Assembly (NCBI GenBank): GCA_002309295.1
Contig: DBXF01000074.1
Span: 21,802 to 57,292, forward strand
Length of the DNA stretch: 35,491 bases
Direction of reading: 5' to 3'
DNA from: Bacteroidales bacterium UBA1219
Lineage (GTDB): Bacteria; Bacteroidota; Bacteroidia; Bacteroidales; P3
The notes under the pieces were generated by a model, which saw only the letters and a program-made list of their open reading frames with translations, was not told the DNA's origin and ran no database searches. A program made the position numbers and the translations under genes. Shown in pieces: positions 8,309-15,983 of this stretch (positions within the stretch are counted from its first letter, which is position 1; each line of letters starts with the position of its first letter).

Positions 8309-8632
8309 ATGGAATTTTTAAGCATTTTATTGCAACAACCGGCACAACCCAAAGGCGGCGGAATGGGCTTTTGGATAATGATGATAGCTTTCATAGCCAT
8401 CTTTTACCTGTTTTTGATCCGTCCGCAACAGAAACGCCAGAAAAAAGAACGTGAGTTCCGCGAAAGACTCCAGAAAGGCGACCGCGTGGTAACCAGCGGC
8501 GGCATCCACGGCAAAGTGCACGAAATCAACGACAACACCATCGTTATCGACATCGCCAACCAGGTGTACATCACTGTGGAGAAATCTTTCATCCAGCCCT
8601 ACGTCGAACCAAAGGCCGAGGAAAAGAAATAA
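8309..8632 (+). CDS. yajC: Preprotein translocase subunit YajC
   Basis: YajC is an auxiliary inner-membrane subunit of the Sec translocon (SecDF-YajC). The 107-residue protein has one N-terminal membrane helix (GFWIMMIAFIAIFYLFLIRP) followed by the diagnostic QQKRQKKEREFRERLQKGDRV and VTSGGIHGKVHEI segments. It starts 35 bp after the DUF1573 gene and is followed by a strong terminator. Confidence 0.95.
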   Translation: MEFLSILLQQPAQPKGGGMGFWIMMIAFIAIFYLFLIRPQQKRQKKEREFRERLQKGDRVVTSGGIHGKVHEINDNTIVIDIANQVYITVEKSFIQPYVEPKAEEKK

Positions 8633-8636
8633 CCCG

Positions 8637-8665
8637 AAAACACACCTTTGACGGTGTGTTTTTTT
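8637..8665 (+). terminator. Intrinsic terminator after yajC
   Basis: The stem AAAACACACC (8637-8646) pairs perfectly with GGTGTGTTTT (8653-8662) around a 6-base loop, with a run of seven T at 8659-8665. It closes the nusB-DUF1573-yajC unit. Confidence 0.85.
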
Positions 8666-8687
8666 CGACAAAAAAGCGAGCCGTTTT

Positions 8688-9656
8688 ATGACACAGAAAG
8701 CAAAACGCACGATTATCGACTTTTTCAGCAACCACAACCTGCGGTCGTTCCTTGTTTGCCTGCTGATAACCGTCGTGGTGTGGACACTTATGTCGCTTTC
8801 CGAAAAGAAAGCCCTGAGGTACACACACGAACTGTGCTTTGCCGGCTACGACCAAAACCGCTACGCAATAAATTCCGAAACCACGATAACACTGGAAATA
8901 AACGGCTCCGGTTTCGAGCTGCTGCGCACACTTACGTGGAAAACACCCCCGCCCATCACTATCGACCTGAGTGGGCACCGCCTAAAACACCGCAACAGCA
9001 TCGCCACGGCCGACATAGAAAAAGACATTCTGGTACAACTGCACCTCTTCGACAACCAGAAGATAAATTTCACCGAAGACTCGATAGTGTTTTGGGTTAA
9101 CGCCCGAAACTCGAAAAAAGTGAGAGTCGACCTCTCCGATGTGGATTTCGATTTCGCACCACAGTACGGCATATACGGGAAACCGCTGCTTTCGCCCGAC
9201 TCGGTAACAATCTACGGCGACAGCACCTCCCTCGCTGCGATAGACAAAATAGGTGCGGTAAAGACAAAAATACACAACATTGCAGCCGACAGCACCTACG
9301 TGTTGCCCTTGCAGCCCGTTTGGAAAAAGTACAGCGACGTTTACACCGATGTGGACAAAGTGAAAATTCGCATCCCTGTGGAACGTTTTACCGAAGCGAG
9401 CTACACAGTGCCAATAAATTTTGTGTTCCGCGACACCTCGGTACACGCCAAAGTGTATCCGCCCACAGCCGAGATAACATGCAAAATTGCCCTGAAAGAT
9501 TTCAAAGGCATCGTCGCCGGTAACTTCAAGGCCAGCGTGTACTGCGAAAGTCTACACAATCAGGACACACTGCCCGTAATAGTGTCGAGTTTCCCCGAAA
9601 ATGTACGCATCTCCAAAATCAAACCCGAATATGTGCAGTATGTCGTCATCCGATAA
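8688..9656 (+). CDS. YbbR-domain membrane-anchored protein
   Basis: A 322-residue protein with a cytoplasmic N-terminus, a single membrane helix at about residues 20-36 (FLVCLLITVVVWTLMSL) and a long extracytoplasmic beta-rich part. Repeated strands such as SPDSVTIYGDSTSLAAIDKI and KVKIRIPVERFTEASYTVPI fit YbbR-like repeats. YbbR proteins include CdaR, the regulator of the CdaA diadenylate cyclase, but no cdaA is adjacent here and the Bacteroidota yajC-linked version has no established role. It starts 23 bp after the yajC terminator; its 3' end overlaps coaE. Confidence 0.8.
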   Translation: MTQKAKRTIIDFFSNHNLRSFLVCLLITVVVWTLMSLSEKKALRYTHELCFAGYDQNRYAINSETTITLEINGSGFELLRTLTWKTPPPITIDLSGHRLKHRNSIATADIEKDILVQLHLFDNQKINFTEDSIVFWVNARNSKKVRVDLSDVDFDFAPQYGIYGKPLLSPDSVTIYGDSTSLAAIDKIGAVKTKIHNIAADSTYVLPLQPVWKKYSDVYTDVDKVKIRIPVERFTEASYTVPINFVFRDTSVHAKVYPPTAEITCKIALKDFKGIVAGNFKASVYCESLHNQDTLPVIVSSFPENVRISKIKPEYVQYVVIR

Positions 9657-10257
9657 ACCCCTTCTGGTAGGCATTACCGGCGGCATGGGCAGCGGCAAGA
9701 CCACCGTGCTGCAGTGTTTCGAGGAACTCGGAGTGCCTTATTTCTCAGCCGACCAAGTGGCAGCGGAATACTACAACGACGCGGATTTCCGCAAGAGCCT
9801 GCGCGCCCTGTTCGGCGAAAGCATTTTCAACGCTGACGGCACCCCCGACAAGAAAGCCATAGCCAACATAGTTTTCCACGACAAAGCCATGCTCGAACAG
9901 CTCAACGCCCTGGTACACCCCCGCGTGATGAGCGATTTCCAGACATGGTGCGAACAGCATCGCGACGCACCCTACGTGCTTTTCGAGAGTGCCATAATTT
10001 TCGAGAACAACCTACAGAAATATTTCGACAAGATAATATGCGTCTACGCTCCCGTCGAACTACGCGTGCGGCGCATAATAAAACGCGACAAGACCACCGC
10101 CGAACTCGCCCTGGCTAGGATAAACAACCAGCTGAGCGACGAAAGCAAGGCAAACCGCTCTCATTATATCATACGCAACTATTATGGTCCAAAACACCGC
10201 CGCAAAATGGTGGGGATAATACACGAAAAAATACTGAAATACCGACAAAAGCAATGA
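9640..10257 (+). CDS. coaE: Dephospho-CoA kinase
   Basis: CoaE phosphorylates the 3'-hydroxyl of dephospho-CoA, the last step of coenzyme A synthesis. The P-loop is GITGGMGSGKTT near the N-terminus; other landmarks are YFSADQVAAEYY, LEQLNALVHPRV and FESAIIFENN. I chose the ATG at 9640 (MSSSDKPLLVGITGG, 205 residues) because it gives the usual length; ATGs at 9631 and 9601 are in frame but extend further into the YbbR gene. The overlap with the YbbR gene is 17 bp. The stop overlaps the next start as ATGA. Confidence 0.94.
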   Translation: MSSSDKPLLVGITGGMGSGKTTVLQCFEELGVPYFSADQVAAEYYNDADFRKSLRALFGESIFNADGTPDKKAIANIVFHDKAMLEQLNALVHPRVMSDFQTWCEQHRDAPYVLFESAIIFENNLQKYFDKIICVYAPVELRVRRIIKRDKTTAELALARINNQLSDESKANRSHYIIRNYYGPKHRRKMVGIIHEKILKYRQKQ

Positions 10258-13196
10258 AAATAAGAACATTTTCCGCAATATTGGCAACAGCCTTCCTTTT
10301 TTGCTTTCTGCAGACGATGGCCCAGAACAACAACTCCGCCTGCGACAAATGGGTGAACAACACCATGTCGAAAATGACACTGGAAGAGAAAATAGGTCAG
10401 CTGATTGTGGCCCGCGTGCCCACCAAAACAGCCACCAAAAAGCAGAAAAAGGAATTCCGCGAAAGCATAACAAAATACAATGTGGGCGGACTGTGTTTCT
10501 TTGCCGGAAAATGCGACGAACAGCTTGCGCAAACCAAAGAATACCAGCAACTTTCTAAAACCCCGCTACTTATATGCCTCGATGCGGAATGGGGCTTGGG
10601 CATGCGCCTCACCGACGCCTACTCGTTCCCACGCCAGATGATGATGGGAGCCGTTGCCAACGACACTCTGATTTACCGTGTGGCCGACGCCATCGGAGCG
10701 CAGTGCAAAAAAATGGGCATACACGTGAACTTCGCCCCCTGCGTGGATGTGAACTCCAACCCTATGAACCCCGTTATTGGTGCACGCTCTTTCGGCGAAA
10801 ATCCAGACAACGTGGCGAAAAAAAGTCTACAATACGTCAAAGGTTTGCAGAAGAACGGCGTGATAGCCGTGGCCAAACATTTCCCCGGACACGGCGACAC
10901 CGACGTGGACAGCCATCTGGACCTGCCTGTGGTGCGACAGTCGAAGAAAGACCTCGCCACCTGCCATCTTCTGCCCTACAAAACAATGATAAACGGCGGA
11001 GTGAAAGGCATTATGGCGGCACATCTGCAGGTGGAGGCCTACGAAAAACAAGAGAACTGCCCCTCGTCGCTCTCAAAAAACATAGTTACCGACCTGCTTC
11101 GCAACGAATTGAAATACAATGGCTTGATTTTTAGCGACGGCCTCGATATGAAAGCCGTTACCAAACATTACAAAAACGGTGAAGCCGAACTCAAAGCCCT
11201 GCGTGCCGGGGTGGACGTGCTGCTGCTGCCCGATAATGTGGGCAAGGCCGTGGAAGCTATCAAAAACGCCGCCGAAAACGACAAAGACCTGCAGGCTCTT
11301 ATCGACGAGAAATGTCGCAAAATGCTCCGCGCCAAATACAACTGCGGTGCAGCAAGCGCCAAGTCTGCAAAACTGTCGGCACCCACAAAGGCCGACTGGC
11401 AGACGTGCGAAGAGCTAACACAACAGATAGCCCGTCAGGCCGTTACATTGGTAAAAAACACCGACGACATTGTACCCGTAAAGAACCTTGGCGGGAAACG
11501 CTTGGTGTCGGTAAACCTCGGCTGTGCCGACGGCACCACAGCCACAACCTTTACCAACAACGTGGACCGTTTTGCCATCTGCGAGCACTTCTTCTTCAGC
11601 GATACGGCAAACGTCGACAGCATATCGTTTTCCGACACCATAGGCAAATGCGACATTGCCATTGTAACCTGCTACGCCTACGCCAACCTCACCAAAGGCA
11701 AAAACTACGGCATAGCGAAAAACATGTCGACAATATTGGATTCCGTCACCGCCATTTCCGACAAGGTGATTGTCAACATATTAGGCTCGCCATACGGCAT
11801 CAACCATTTCAAAACGGAAAATGTCCCGACAGCGATAATGATTGGCTACCAGAACATCTCCGCTACCCAAAAAGCCACTGCCGAAGCCCTTTTCGGAGCC
11901 ATCCCCGTTAAGGGTCGTCTGTCTGTTACGGCAAAGATTTTCAAGGAAGGCACACATTTCGACACCGAAAAAATACGCATGGACGAGATTCCGCTGGCAA
12001 AGACTCCTTACAACAACAGCCATTTCCGCAAGGTGGACTCCATAGCCCTCAACGGAATAAAACAAAAAGCATACCCGGGTTGCCAGATCCTCGTGGCCAA
12101 GGACGGCGACATCATTTTCAACAAATCGTACGGCAACCTTACCTACGACCCCAAATCGCCAAAGGTTGACAACAACACCATGTACGACCTTGCTTCGCTG
12201 ACCAAGGTTACAGCCACCACAATCGCAATGATGAAACTTATAGATGCCGGCAAAGTTAAACTCAACGACCCTCTGTCGAAATACCTGCCCTACCTCAAGA
12301 ACACCGACAAAGAAAAGATAACCATCCTCGAAACCATGAGTCATACCGCTGGTTTTCAAGCTTTTATTCCATTCTGGAAAGACGTTGTGACCAACGGTGT
12401 GCTGGACCCCGCAGTTTTCGAGAGCAATCCGGACAATATCAACGACTTCTATCCTTTTGTGGGTGATGTTCTTGTATGCAAAAAACAGCGCGAGGAAGTG
12501 CTGCACAAAATCGCCAACAGCAAACTGCTTGCTGAAAAGAAATATCTATACAGCGATTTCGGTTTCATACTTCTGTCCGATTTGGTGGAACGCGTCAGCG
12601 GACAGTCGCTCGACATTTTCATGTACCAGCATTTCTACCAGCCGCTGGGAATGAGCCGCACCGCCTTCAATCCCCTCACCAACGGCTTCGAAAAAGCCAA
12701 CATAGCCCCTACCGAAAACGACACCCGTTTCCGTAAGACACAGATACAAGGCACAGTACACGACGAAAACGCCGCTCTGATGGGAGGAGTGTCGGGACAT
12801 GCAGGACTTTTTGCCAACGCCACGGACATTGCCAAACTCTGTCAGATGCTGCTGAACAAAGGCTCCTACGCAGGTCAGAAATACCTTTCGGAAGATGTGG
12901 TGAATTTGTTCAACCACAGACATTTCGAAAAACAAAACAACCGACGGGCCTTAGGTTTCGACAAACCGCTGATAAACAGCAAATCGAGCCACTGCGCCCC
13001 CGAAGCCTCGCAGAAAAGTTTCGGACACTCCGGCTTTACAGGCACTTTTGTATGGGTCGACCCACAATACAACCTCATATATATCTTCCTCTCCAACCGC
13101 GCCTACCCCGACGTAAGCACCAACAAACTCGCCAAGCTGAACATCCGGACAAACATACAGTCGGAAATTTACAAAGCAATCACAAACAAAAAATAA
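10254..13196 (+). CDS. NagZ-like GH3 beta-N-acetylglucosaminidase fused to a serine beta-lactamase-fold domain
   Basis: A 980-residue exported protein; signal peptide about residues 1-23 (ending QTMAQ). Residues about 30-365 are a GH3 catalytic domain of NagZ type: KHFPGHGDTDVDSH at 208-221 supplies the Asp219/His221 acid-base dyad described for Gram-positive NagZ, and FSDGLDM has the nucleophile Asp295. Residues about 390-570 match a GH3 C-terminal domain. Residues about 590-975 are a class C beta-lactamase/esterase-fold domain with SxxK (Ser648-Leu-Thr-Lys651), a YSD triad (766-768) in place of YxN, and HSG (925-927). In Bacillus subtilis separate NagZ and AmiE (a protein of this fold) act in turn on muropeptides, so this is probably a two-step cell-wall recycling enzyme in the periplasm. 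It overlaps coaE by 4 bp. Confidence 0.92.
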   Translation: MKIRTFSAILATAFLFCFLQTMAQNNNSACDKWVNNTMSKMTLEEKIGQLIVARVPTKTATKKQKKEFRESITKYNVGGLCFFAGKCDEQLAQTKEYQQLSKTPLLICLDAEWGLGMRLTDAYSFPRQMMMGAVANDTLIYRVADAIGAQCKKMGIHVNFAPCVDVNSNPMNPVIGARSFGENPDNVAKKSLQYVKGLQKNGVIAVAKHFPGHGDTDVDSHLDLPVVRQSKKDLATCHLLPYKTMINGGVKGIMAAHLQVEAYEKQENCPSSLSKNIVTDLLRNELKYNGLIFSDGLDMKAVTKHYKNGEAELKALRAGVDVLLLPDNVGKAVEAIKNAAENDKDLQALIDEKCRKMLRAKYNCGAASAKSAKLSAPTKADWQTCEELTQQIARQAVTLVKNTDDIVPVKNLGGKRLVSVNLGCADGTTATTFTNNVDRFAICEHFFFSDTANVDSISFSDTIGKCDIAIVTCYAYANLTKGKNYGIAKNMSTILDSVTAISDKVIVNILGSPYGINHFKTENVPTAIMIGYQNISATQKATAEALFGAIPVKGRLSVTAKIFKEGTHFDTEKIRMDEIPLAKTPYNNSHFRKVDSIALNGIKQKAYPGCQILVAKDGDIIFNKSYGNLTYDPKSPKVDNNTMYDLASLTKVTATTIAMMKLIDAGKVKLNDPLSKYLPYLKNTDKEKITILETMSHTAGFQAFIPFWKDVVTNGVLDPAVFESNPDNINDFYPFVGDVLVCKKQREEVLHKIANSKLLAEKKYLYSDFGFILLSDLVERVSGQSLDIFMYQHFYQPLGMSRTAFNPLTNGFEKANIAPTENDTRFRKTQIQGTVHDENAALMGGVSGHAGLFANATDIAKLCQMLLNKGSYAGQKYLSEDVVNLFNHRHFEKQNNRRALGFDKPLINSKSSHCAPEASQKSFGHSGFTGTFVWVDPQYNLIYIFLSNRAYPDVSTNKLAKLNIRTNIQSEIYKAITNKK

Positions 13197-13203
13197 TAGC
13201 ACT

Positions 13204-13992
13204 ATGGGAGCATTGAAATGGATAGGCGCCGGACTCGGCTGGGCTATCGGCGGACCGATAGGAATCCTGGTAGGATTGGCGATAGGCTCGTTTGCCGAAG
13301 CATTGACGTCGTCGGACGATAAGACAAAAAAGGCTAAACTAGGCGGTAACACCTCCTCGAGCCGAACACGAACCACACCCAACGACATAACCGTGTCGCT
13401 TTTGGTGCTTACTGCTGCCATAATGAAAGCCGACGGTAAAGTGCTGAAATCGGAGCTCAACTACGTGAAAGCCTTTTTGGTGGACACTTACGGAGAATCC
13501 AAAGCCGCCGACCTGCTTACTCTTCTGCGCGACATCCTGCAAAAAGACATCGACCTGCGCGGTGTATGCAATCAAATACGCACCAACACCCAGTTAGATA
13601 CACGTGTGAACATCATCGACTTCCTTTTCGGCATAGCCTACGCCGACGGCTACTGCTCCCCCGAAGAGGAGATGCAGCTCAACCGCATTGCCCGACTGCT
13701 GTATGTTAGCGAGTTCTACCTCAACTCCATACGCGCACGTCACGCCGGCAGCAGCTACAGCCGAAACAGCTCAAGCCAGACCTCTTACACAAAGAACCCC
13801 TACACCGTGCTCGGCATCGACAAATCGGCCACCGACGAGGAGGTGAAAAAAGCCTATCGCAAACTGGCGATGAAATACCACCCCGACCGTGTGGAAACCA
13901 TGGGCGAAGAGATTAAGAGAAACGCCGAAAAACAGTTCAAGGAAATCAACGAAGCCTACGAAACCATCAAAAACGAACGTGGAATGGCGTGA
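13204..13992 (+). CDS. TerB-DnaJ domain protein (DjlA-like architecture)
   Basis: A 262-residue protein with three parts. Residues 1-34 are a glycine-rich hydrophobic segment (WIGAGLGWAIGGPIGILVGL) that could be a membrane anchor or glycine zipper. Residues about 60-180 are a TerB-like helical domain, with two related stretches, LTAAIMKADGKVLKSEL and FGIAYADGYCSPEEEM, carrying the acidic repeats of that family. Residues about 199-257 are a J domain (PYTVLGIDKSATDEEVKKAY), with HPD at 226-228 that would stimulate an Hsp70 (DnaK) ATPase. This resembles the co-chaperone DjlA. It starts 7 bp after the GH3 fusion and is probably co-transcribed. Tellurite resistance should not be inferred from the TerB name. 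Confidence 0.9.
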   Translation: MGALKWIGAGLGWAIGGPIGILVGLAIGSFAEALTSSDDKTKKAKLGGNTSSSRTRTTPNDITVSLLVLTAAIMKADGKVLKSELNYVKAFLVDTYGESKAADLLTLLRDILQKDIDLRGVCNQIRTNTQLDTRVNIIDFLFGIAYADGYCSPEEEMQLNRIARLLYVSEFYLNSIRARHAGSSYSRNSSSQTSYTKNPYTVLGIDKSATDEEVKKAYRKLAMKYHPDRVETMGEEIKRNAEKQFKEINEAYETIKNERGMA

Positions 13993-14053
13993 TTAGTTCG
14001 GAACTCGAAGTTCGGAATTGATCGATAGTTTGCAGTTTGTAGTGTGGAGTTTT

Positions 14054-14087
14054 GAGTTAAGAGCCACAACAACAGCGTTCTTAACTC
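14054..14087. repeat. Inverted repeat between the DnaJ gene and frr
   Basis: GAGTTAAGA (14054-14062) and TCTTAACTC (14079-14087) form a perfect 9-bp inverted repeat around 16 bases. No T run follows, so it is not a typical intrinsic terminator in either direction. It sits just upstream of the frr promoter and could be an operator or a factor-dependent 3' end of the upstream unit. Confidence 0.5.
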
Positions 14088-14113
14088 TACCAAGTGTCAG
14101 TTTGAAATGCAAA

Positions 14114-14145
14114 TTTGGATTTCTCTGAAAAAAAACGTAACTTTG
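14114..14145 (+). promoter_or_regulatory. frr promoter
   Basis: TTTG at 14114-14117 and TAACTTTG at 14138-14145 match the Bacteroidota promoter boxes with 20 bp spacing; the -7 box lies in ACGTAACTTTGCA. The predicted leader is about 20 nt to the ATG at 14172. Confidence 0.82.
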
Positions 14146-14171
14146 CAAACCGAAAATAAACACATAATAAT

Positions 14172-14735
14172 ATGAACGAACTTTCAAAAAATTGCCTCGA
14201 CGAAGCCCGTAACAACATGCAGGGCGCTATCAACCATCTTGAGAAAGAACTCACAAAAATCCGTGCCGGCAAGGCCAATCCCGCCATGCTCGACGGTATA
14301 AAAGTGGACTACTACGGCACCCCCACCCTCATCAGCCAAGTGGCCAACATCGTAACCCCCGACCCGCGCAACATCACCGTGCAGCCGTGGGAAAAAACGA
14401 TGCTCGGACCCATCAGCAAAGCCATCCAGGCCGCCAACCTCGGTTTCAACCCGCAGCAGGAAGCCGACATGCTCCGCATCATCATACCCCCGCTGACAGA
14501 GGAACGTCGTAAAGAGCTGGTGAAAACCGCCAAATCCGAAATCGAGAACGGCAAAGTGAACGTGCGTAACGTGCGCCGCAACGTGATGGATAAAGTGAAA
14601 AAACTGAAAGACAAAGGCGTGCCCGAAGACGAAGTGAAACAGGTGGAAAAAGAACTGCAGGACATCACCGACAAGTTCATCGCCGACATCGACAAGATTT
14701 TCGAAAACAAACAGAAAGAAATAATGGCAGTCTGA
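14172..14735 (+). CDS. frr: Ribosome recycling factor
   Basis: RRF splits post-termination ribosomes together with EF-G. The 187-residue protein covers the whole family length. Landmarks are HLEKELTKIRAGKANPAMLD near residues 17-36, VDYYGTPTLISQVANI, the NITVQPWEKTML segment, the PPLTEERRKELVKTAK hinge and NVRNVRRNVMDKVKKL. It has its own promoter and a strong terminator immediately after, so it is mainly monocistronic. Confidence 0.97.
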   Translation: MNELSKNCLDEARNNMQGAINHLEKELTKIRAGKANPAMLDGIKVDYYGTPTLISQVANIVTPDPRNITVQPWEKTMLGPISKAIQAANLGFNPQQEADMLRIIIPPLTEERRKELVKTAKSEIENGKVNVRNVRRNVMDKVKKLKDKGVPEDEVKQVEKELQDITDKFIADIDKIFENKQKEIMAV

Positions 14736-14754
14736 CATACGGACTTGCCCGTAG

Positions 14755-14796
14755 CTACGAATGGAGGCCGCTTAGCCCCCATTCGTGGTTTTTTTT
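14755..14796 (+). terminator. Intrinsic terminator after frr
   Basis: ACGAATGG...GGC pairs with GCC...CCATTCGT (14757-14768 with 14775-14786) with one internal mismatch, and T8 follows at 14789-14796. The next gene, birA, begins directly downstream, so birA expression must come from read-through or from a promoter I cannot see. Confidence 0.88.
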
Positions 14797-14818
14797 GGAA
14801 ACAGGTAAAAACAGCACC

Positions 14819-15592
14819 GTGAGCCAAACACCGAACAACCCGCAGCCATTGCGTTTCGACGTTCTCGCCTTCGACCGCCTCGCCTCGACCAACCTCTATT
14901 TTATGGACAACGAGACGATGCACGACCAGCCCGAAGGCACCGTAGTTTTGGCAAAACACCAGACCGACGGCATCGGCCAGAGCGGCAACAGCTGGAGTTC
15001 GGAGGAGGGCAAAAACCTCACCTTCAGCGTGATGTTGCGACCTACGTTCCTGCCCGTAGCGGCACAGTTCGAGCTGCACAAAGTACTGTCGGTGGCAGTG
15101 TGCACCACGCTGCAACAGCTGCTGCCCGAACGCGACGACATCCGCATCAAATGGCCCAACGACATCTACGTGGGCAACCGGAAAATCTGCGGAATGCTGG
15201 TAAACAACAAGATTTCGGGCAACTCCTACACTTTCGCCGTGGCCGGCATCGGACTCAACGTCAACCAAACCGCTTTCGACCCCTCGCTGCCCAACCCCAC
15301 CTCGCTAAAAACCGTTGTCGGAAAGGATTTCGAGACTTTCGACATACTTCAAGTCCTGCTCCACGAGATTGGCGTCTGGTACACAAAACTGAAACTCGGC
15401 GAAACATCGGAAATAAACCAAAACTACATGAAAAACATGCTTAACCTCGGCCAACAAAAGAGCTACCGCTACCGCAACGAGACTATCGACGCCACCATCA
15501 CCGGAATCGACAAATTCGGCCACCTGCAACTACAAACCACTGACAACAAATCAATTACCTGCGACATAAAAGAGATACAATACATATTTTAA
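14819..15592 (+). CDS. birA: Biotin-[acetyl-CoA-carboxylase] ligase, monofunctional
   Basis: BirA activates biotin with ATP and attaches it to the carrier lysine of acetyl-CoA or related carboxylases. Visible family segments are the biotinyl-adenylate loop region QTDGIGQSGNSWSSEEGKNL, IKWPNDIYVGNRKICGMLVN and FAVAGIGLNVNQ. The loop reads GQSGNSW instead of the textbook GRGRRGR, as in other Bacteroidota-like ligases. There is no N-terminal helix-turn-helix, so it is not a biotin operon repressor. The start is uncertain: a GTG at 14819 (257 residues) is preferred; a TTG at 14795 is in frame but lies inside the terminator T run. Confidence 0.9.
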   Translation: MSQTPNNPQPLRFDVLAFDRLASTNLYFMDNETMHDQPEGTVVLAKHQTDGIGQSGNSWSSEEGKNLTFSVMLRPTFLPVAAQFELHKVLSVAVCTTLQQLLPERDDIRIKWPNDIYVGNRKICGMLVNNKISGNSYTFAVAGIGLNVNQTAFDPSLPNPTSLKTVVGKDFETFDILQVLLHEIGVWYTKLKLGETSEINQNYMKNMLNLGQQKSYRYRNETIDATITGIDKFGHLQLQTTDNKSITCDIKEIQYIF

Positions 15593-15604
15593 CCACATAT
15601 AATT

Positions 15605-15979
15605 ATGTCTGAACTTGGAAACAACGAAATACTGTCAATCATAATCTACGTGCTTGCCGCCGTACTTACAGTGCTGATTTTCAGAAACTGGAAACTGAAA
15701 CGCACCGACTCCAAGCACATAGCCCGCGTACTGCTGTGGATTTTTGTGGGATTTGTGGTGCTTGTGGCGGCGGGCTGCGTGGCCATCTTCTGTATCGAAG
15801 CCAACAATGAATTCAATTTCAATAACTTACTCCAAGCCATATACCGTGTAATCCAGCTGCCGATGTTCTCCTTCGCCTATTTTATGTTCTTCATCGGCAT
15901 AATTTGGCTGTTGCGCGAACATCGTCGCAAAAAACTGAAACCCACCACCGAGGACAAACCCAAAAACAAAAAACACTGA
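15605..15979 (+). CDS. Small membrane protein, unknown function
   Basis: A 124-residue protein that I do not recognise. Three hydrophobic segments are visible at about residues 9-27 (LSIIIYVLAAVLTVLIF), 41-63 (VLLWIFVGFVVLVAAGCVAIFC) and 80-102 (VIQLPMFSFAYFMFFIGIIW), with a lysine-rich tail (HRRKKLKPTTEDKPKNKKH). It lies 12 bp after birA and 4 bp before the flippase, so it is probably co-expressed with both. Confidence 0.72.
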   Translation: MSELGNNEILSIIIYVLAAVLTVLIFRNWKLKRTDSKHIARVLLWIFVGFVVLVAAGCVAIFCIEANNEFNFNNLLQAIYRVIQLPMFSFAYFMFFIGIIWLLREHRRKKLKPTTEDKPKNKKH

Positions 15980-15983
15980 CGCG

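Noticed and set aside
9601..9639. Longer N-terminus for coaE from the ATG at 9601
   Set aside because: It adds 13 residues not seen in the family and a deeper overlap with the YbbR gene; the ATG at 9640 places the P-loop at the normal distance.
10254..13196. Antibiotic-resistance beta-lactamase reading of the GH3 fusion
   Set aside because: The fold has SxxK but is fused to a NagZ-type domain and has YSD/HSG instead of the usual YxN/KTG, pointing to a peptidoglycan enzyme.
13204..13992. Tellurite-resistance function for the TerB-DnaJ gene
   Set aside because: A TerB domain alone, without other ter genes, does not support tellurite resistance; the DjlA-like domain order fits better.
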